From Dyadobacter beijingensis DSM 21582 (lineage in GTDB: Bacteria > Bacteroidota > Bacteroidia > Cytophagales > Spirosomataceae), in assembly GCF_000382205.1 (NCBI RefSeq), contig NZ_KB907787.1:659176-723175 (forward strand): a DNA stretch of 64,000 nucleotides. The letters are read 5' to 3'. Below the pieces are notes generated by a model. That model did not search any database, was not told the DNA's origin, and was given only the letters and a program-made list of their open reading frames with translations. This document shows positions 62,242 through 64,000 of the stretch, one piece after another (positions within the stretch are counted from its first letter, which is position 1; each line of letters opens with the position of its first letter). The position numbers and the translations under genes were made by a program.

Positions 62242-63684
62242 TCAATCCAGAAAGCCGCTTTTACGCAATCCGATGCTTAATCCGTAGGTATTCGGATACA
62301 ACTCGCCAATATCGGATGATAAGGCGGAATAAACACTGCATCCGTTCAAGATATTTAGATTTTTTTCAGCACTCAGCAATAATGATACCTGCTGCTTAAC
62401 GCTGTCGAACGGACTGAGGAAGCTCCCCGAATTGCGTGAATAAGTGCCTTTGAAAGCAAGTTTCAAATGTAGCCAGGTGGCGGTCACTCCTGTATGGAAC
62501 GCCCAAAAACGATTATTATTGGTGAATTCCGACTTATTTCGGGGCAATGAGGTGTCGGTATTGCCCGCCGGCGGCGCCAGGGGCGTGCCGATACCGGACC
62601 CGTAATACGACCATCCGCGCTGATACACATAGCTGTTGAAGTAGTTCCCCTTTTCAAATAATGCAAGCTCGGAAATCGGGTAGCGGTTGGTCTGGTTATG
62701 CGTGCCGATCACTTCCAGGAGGAAGGAATGGAATGCGAAATAGGAGGAGCCTTTCGGCAGCGGCCTGGTGCGTTTGACGCTCAGCCCGGTCAGGCCGTCT
62801 TCGAAATTAGTCGTCCTGAAAAGCGAACCAGTTTCATAAATATTTTGCCGGTACAGGAAGAAATTCCAGTCTTTTCCGTACCATTCACCGCCCAGGTCGA
62901 ACGTGCCGAAATGGTTTCCTACTTTGCGGTAATCCAGTGTCTTGCCGGAAATGGTGTACCAATAGGCTTTCAGCATGCTCAGTTGATAAAGCGGAATGGT
63001 TTTGTCCTCGCCGCCCCAAATGGCCTGGTGGTTGCCGCCAAGGTAAATGCGGTACCGGTGCGAATTGTTGCCAAGCCGTAAATAGAGCTGTTTCTGGTGT
63101 AAATAAGTTTCCGGTACGTAAGGCGCGCTGCCGTAGTTAACGCCGCTGCCCCCGAGGTAACCGTCGGAATAAGTGAATTTGAGGGAAACGAAATTGTTGG
63201 TAAAATATAGCGGGAAATAGTCCGGCATGGAGATTTGTACCTTGGGATAGGGCCTCGCATTGCCTGCCATCGCCAGCGACCCGGACGAAAGCGTCGTATC
63301 CACCAGTCCGGCAGTCATTCTTTTCTGGCCGGCCAGGATTTCCACCTTCCCGATTTTGACGGCCGCGTACAAGTCCGACAGGAAAACATTCTCCGATTTG
63401 CCGTAACTCGCAATACCCTGAATGCCCGCGCTCCATTGGAAAAACCGGGGGTTGTGCGGGTTATATACTTTGTAAATGCCGGCATCGGCAATACCGAAGT
63501 TGCCGTTCAGCGGAATGCTGCCGTGTTGATTGGCATATTGCCAAAAAGGGGTTTGGGCCGTGGCCCCGGCCGCCATAACGGACGCTTTATAGTATACCGT
63601 AGAGTCTTGGGCTTGTAATTCGAAGACGATGAGTAATAGACAAAGGGCCAGGCAAACTCTTATCTGAGAAATTAGGAACGACAT
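62242..63684 (-). CDS. Capsule assembly Wzi-family outer membrane protein, copy 2
   Basis: 480 residues with a signal peptide ending near ELQAQ. The same core as copy 1: FWQYANQHGSIP, then AGQKRMTAGLVDTTLSSGSLAMAGNARPYPK, and an end of DIGELYPNTYGLSIGLRKSGFLD. It lies 52 bases downstream of copy 3 on the same strand, so copies 3 and 2 are probably co-transcribed, while copy 1 has a 108-base gap and its own promoter box. Barrel loops differ in length and sequence, which suggests different glycan partners (inference). Confidence 0.85.
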   Translation of the reverse strand: MSFLISQIRVCLALCLLLIVFELQAQDSTVYYKASVMAAGATAQTPFWQYANQHGSIPLNGNFGIADAGIYKVYNPHNPRFFQWSAGIQGIASYGKSENVFLSDLYAAVKIGKVEILAGQKRMTAGLVDTTLSSGSLAMAGNARPYPKVQISMPDYFPLYFTNNFVSLKFTYSDGYLGGSGVNYGSAPYVPETYLHQKQLYLRLGNNSHRYRIYLGGNHQAIWGGEDKTIPLYQLSMLKAYWYTISGKTLDYRKVGNHFGTFDLGGEWYGKDWNFFLYRQNIYETGSLFRTTNFEDGLTGLSVKRTRPLPKGSSYFAFHSFLLEVIGTHNQTNRYPISELALFEKGNYFNSYVYQRGWSYYGSGIGTPLAPPAGNTDTSLPRNKSEFTNNNRFWAFHTGVTATWLHLKLAFKGTYSRNSGSFLSPFDSVKQQVSLLLSAEKNLNILNGCSVYSALSSDIGELYPNTYGLSIGLRKSGFLD

Positions 63685-63736
63685 TTAGTAAAGATCAAGA
63701 AGATGGTCAGCGGAATTCTATGACAAAGTTTTAAAG

Positions 63737-64000
63737 TTACCAGATAAAGCCAGATTTCCTCCAACTGACCATTAATGCCATATTCTGCGTGTAGAGCTGG
63801 CCAAAGTCGGAGGCTATACTTAAACCTAAAATATCGTTGTTCCTATGTAAAAGCGGTGTTTCGATCCTGAACAAGAGCGAGCCCTGGTTCACTTTCGGGC
63901 GAATGGGGTAATCGTAGGTGCCCGAATTTTGAGAAAAAGTGCCTTTTAGCAGGAAATTTACTTTGTTCCACGATGCTTCCGCACCCAAATGGTAAGCGAC
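63737..64000 (-). CDS. Capsule assembly Wzi-family protein, copy 3, C-terminal part only
   Basis: The visible 87 residues are the C-terminus: VAYHLGAEASWNKVNFLLKG, SQNSGTYDYPIRPKVNQGSL and the end DFGQLYTQNMALMVSWRKSGFIW. They align with the ends of copies 1 and 2. The gene continues past the right edge of the window; the Met at 63988 is internal, not the start. Confidence 0.8.
   Translation of the reverse strand, partial: VAYHLGAEASWNKVNFLLKGTFSQNSGTYDYPIRPKVNQGSLLFRIETPLLHRNNDILGLSIASDFGQLYTQNMALMVSWRKSGFIW

Overview
The window looks like chromosomal DNA of a Bacteroidetes bacterium of the order Cytophagales, most like Dyadobacter/Spirosomaceae. The lineage call is an inference from gene content and style: type IX secretion (T9SS) proteins with C-terminal sorting domains, the gliding lipoprotein GldD, capsule-type Wzi proteins, a TonB-dependent receptor, few Shine-Dalgarno sites, and promoters of the Bacteroidetes type (TTG, 20-21 bases, TAnnTTTG), of which at least eight complete examples can be read here. 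It is mostly housekeeping DNA. No IS element, prophage, CRISPR array or rRNA was seen.

Layout. 1-8.8 kb: the 5' part of mqo, a collagen-like lipoprotein and two tandem PorU2-like C25 cysteine peptidases. 8.8-11 kb: a cyclase-like asparagine synthetase homologue preceded by a 51-codon gene whose product has the leader and core layout of a lasso peptide precursor; neither the leader protease nor the RRE protein is nearby. 11-18.3 kb: a minus-strand run gcvT, comB, a three-module Ig-like protein, a porZ-like propeller, udk and a lipoprotein. 18.4-25 kb: an FG-GAP protein, a panD/flippase/rfaE2/YugP run, a Tat oxidoreductase and panC. 25-30 kb: a glycogen-synthase-like single domain, glmS, gldD and an orphan gene. 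29.5-32 kb: a sugar-acid dehydratase with an SDR. 33.4-37.5 kb: a metal-homeostasis locus (MerC protein, Zur-like repressor, lipoprotein, TonB receptor). 37.6-41.3 kb: a membrane protein, an NHL protein, a PfkB kinase and an SDR lacking its catalytic tyrosine. 41.4-45.6 kb: clpX, clpP, an XRE regulator and tig. 45.8-54 kb: three tRNAs, rsh, fur, purA and a SNF2 helicase. 54.3-64 kb: TerC, a large Upf1-like helicase, a DUF1080 protein, a HIT protein and three Wzi-family paralogues.

How the genes work together. tig, clpP and clpX form the usual protein folding and degradation cluster. panC and panD supply pantothenate. The metal locus is the best-resolved regulatory unit: the merC and TonB-receptor promoters both have a TATTTTTG -7 box and a TTG exactly 20 bases upstream, and both are overlapped by paired copies of TTGCAAC-N3-GTTGCAA, the likely target of the Fur-family protein encoded between them. 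The two C25 peptidases and the PorZ-like protein belong to T9SS biology. The most novel-looking item is the putative lasso peptide pair at 8.8-11 kb.
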